Source: Rhizophagus irregularis (Eukaryota > Glomeromycota > Glomeromycetes > Glomerales > Glomeraceae). Taken from it: a stretch of 64,000 bases of DNA. The notes beneath the pieces are model-generated. The model made no database searches, had not been told where the DNA came from, and saw only the letters and a list, made by a program, of their open reading frames with translations. The stretch spans positions 2,930,001-2,994,000 of the forward strand of contig NC_089458.1 in NCBI RefSeq assembly GCF_026210795.1. Reading direction: 5' to 3'. The translations under genes and the position numbers were made by a program. This document shows positions 63,689-64,000 of this stretch, one piece after another (positions within the stretch are counted from its first letter, which is position 1; every line of letters begins with the position of its first letter).

Positions 63689-64000
63689 ATGCAAAACTTG
63701 AATGATAACGACAAATCTTTATCTATAGCGGACAACGAGAATATTACTAGTAACCCAAGTGAAACCATAAAACTACCCGAAAAAAACTCTACAGATACAG
63801 CTTTGAACTTAGACTCCGATTTTAAAAATATAGATTCAACTGAAGAGCCACCTATTCCCGATAGTTCTTCCTCTGCTTCATACCAACCAACTTCAGTAAC
63901 ACCACCAACACCAGCAATGACGGTTACAACGAAAGCAACTACAACTTCTACCACAACGACGATTTCGAGACAACCAGATAAAAAATCTAAATATGGCTTT
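63689..64000 (+). CDS. N-terminal part of a Ser/Thr/Pro-rich protein, runs off the window
   Basis: An ATG at 63,689 opens a frame of 104 codons that is still open at the window end. The composition is acidic and asparagine-rich at first (starts MQNLNDNDKSLSIADNEN), then rich in Ser, Pro and Thr (TTSTTTTISRQP). This is a disordered tail of the kind found at the N-terminus of many fungal regulators. No domain is reached, so no function can be given. The opposite-strand frame here (63,622-63,954) is its shadow. Confidence 0.6.
   Translation, partial: MQNLNDNDKSLSIADNENITSNPSETIKLPEKNSTDTALNLDSDFKNIDSTEEPPIPDSSSSASYQPTSVTPPTPAMTVTTKATTTSTTTTISRQPDKKSKYGF

Noticed and set aside
63622..63954. 110-codon minus-strand valine-rich frame
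   Set aside because: It is the shadow of the Ser/Thr-rich gene start on the plus strand.

Overview
The window looks like nuclear DNA of an AT-rich fungus, most probably an arbuscular mycorrhizal glomeromycete such as Rhizophagus. The signs are very high A+T, genes cut by many short GT-AG introns, fungal housekeeping genes, a Crinkler (CRN) gene of the kind expanded in Rhizophagus, and the MULE-type transposon remnant typical of that genus. The species is an inference; no search was run.

The left half (1 to about 34,200) is gene-poor. It holds tandem duplications, an almost pure A+T block (about 6,600-10,060), two MITEs with clear target-site duplications (12,778-13,016 and 15,858-16,125), a long fold-back (16,559-17,025), a MULE-like transposase pseudogene whose tryptophan codons have mostly become stops (18,508-21,112), a Crinkler gene of at least six exons on the minus strand (22,157-24,882) whose PD-(D/E)XK nuclease domain lies behind an in-frame TGA, a decayed C2H2 zinc-finger gene (26,385 to about 27,345), and smaller coding remnants.

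The right part is gene-rich from 34,221. It carries a dual-specificity MAP-kinase-phosphatase-like protein with a rhodanese domain (34,221-36,700), a repeat-filled gap, an F-box gene (43,386-44,245), a four-helix voltage-sensor-like module joined to a von Willebrand A domain (45,848-47,294), an ICE2/NARG2-like gene of 14 exons (50,227-54,504), an endosulfine/Igo gene (54,729-55,459), an ELO fatty acid elongase on the minus strand (56,419-57,465), a TFIIIC TPR subunit (TFC4/GTF3C3) of 17 exons (58,120-62,769), and the start of a Ser/Thr-rich gene that leaves the window.

Exon joins were worked out by hand from splice sites and frame. All listed exon sets for the phosphatase, VWA, ICE2-like, endosulfine, ELO, TFIIIC and Crinkler genes join in frame. 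Two neighbours (ICE2-like, TFIIIC) act in small-RNA gene transcription, and two more (phosphatase, endosulfine) act in kinase/phosphatase signalling; there is no operon-like linkage. The most unusual item is the voltage-sensor/VWA fusion, because both halves sit in one uninterrupted exon. The palindrome CACGTG is also more frequent between genes than base composition would suggest.
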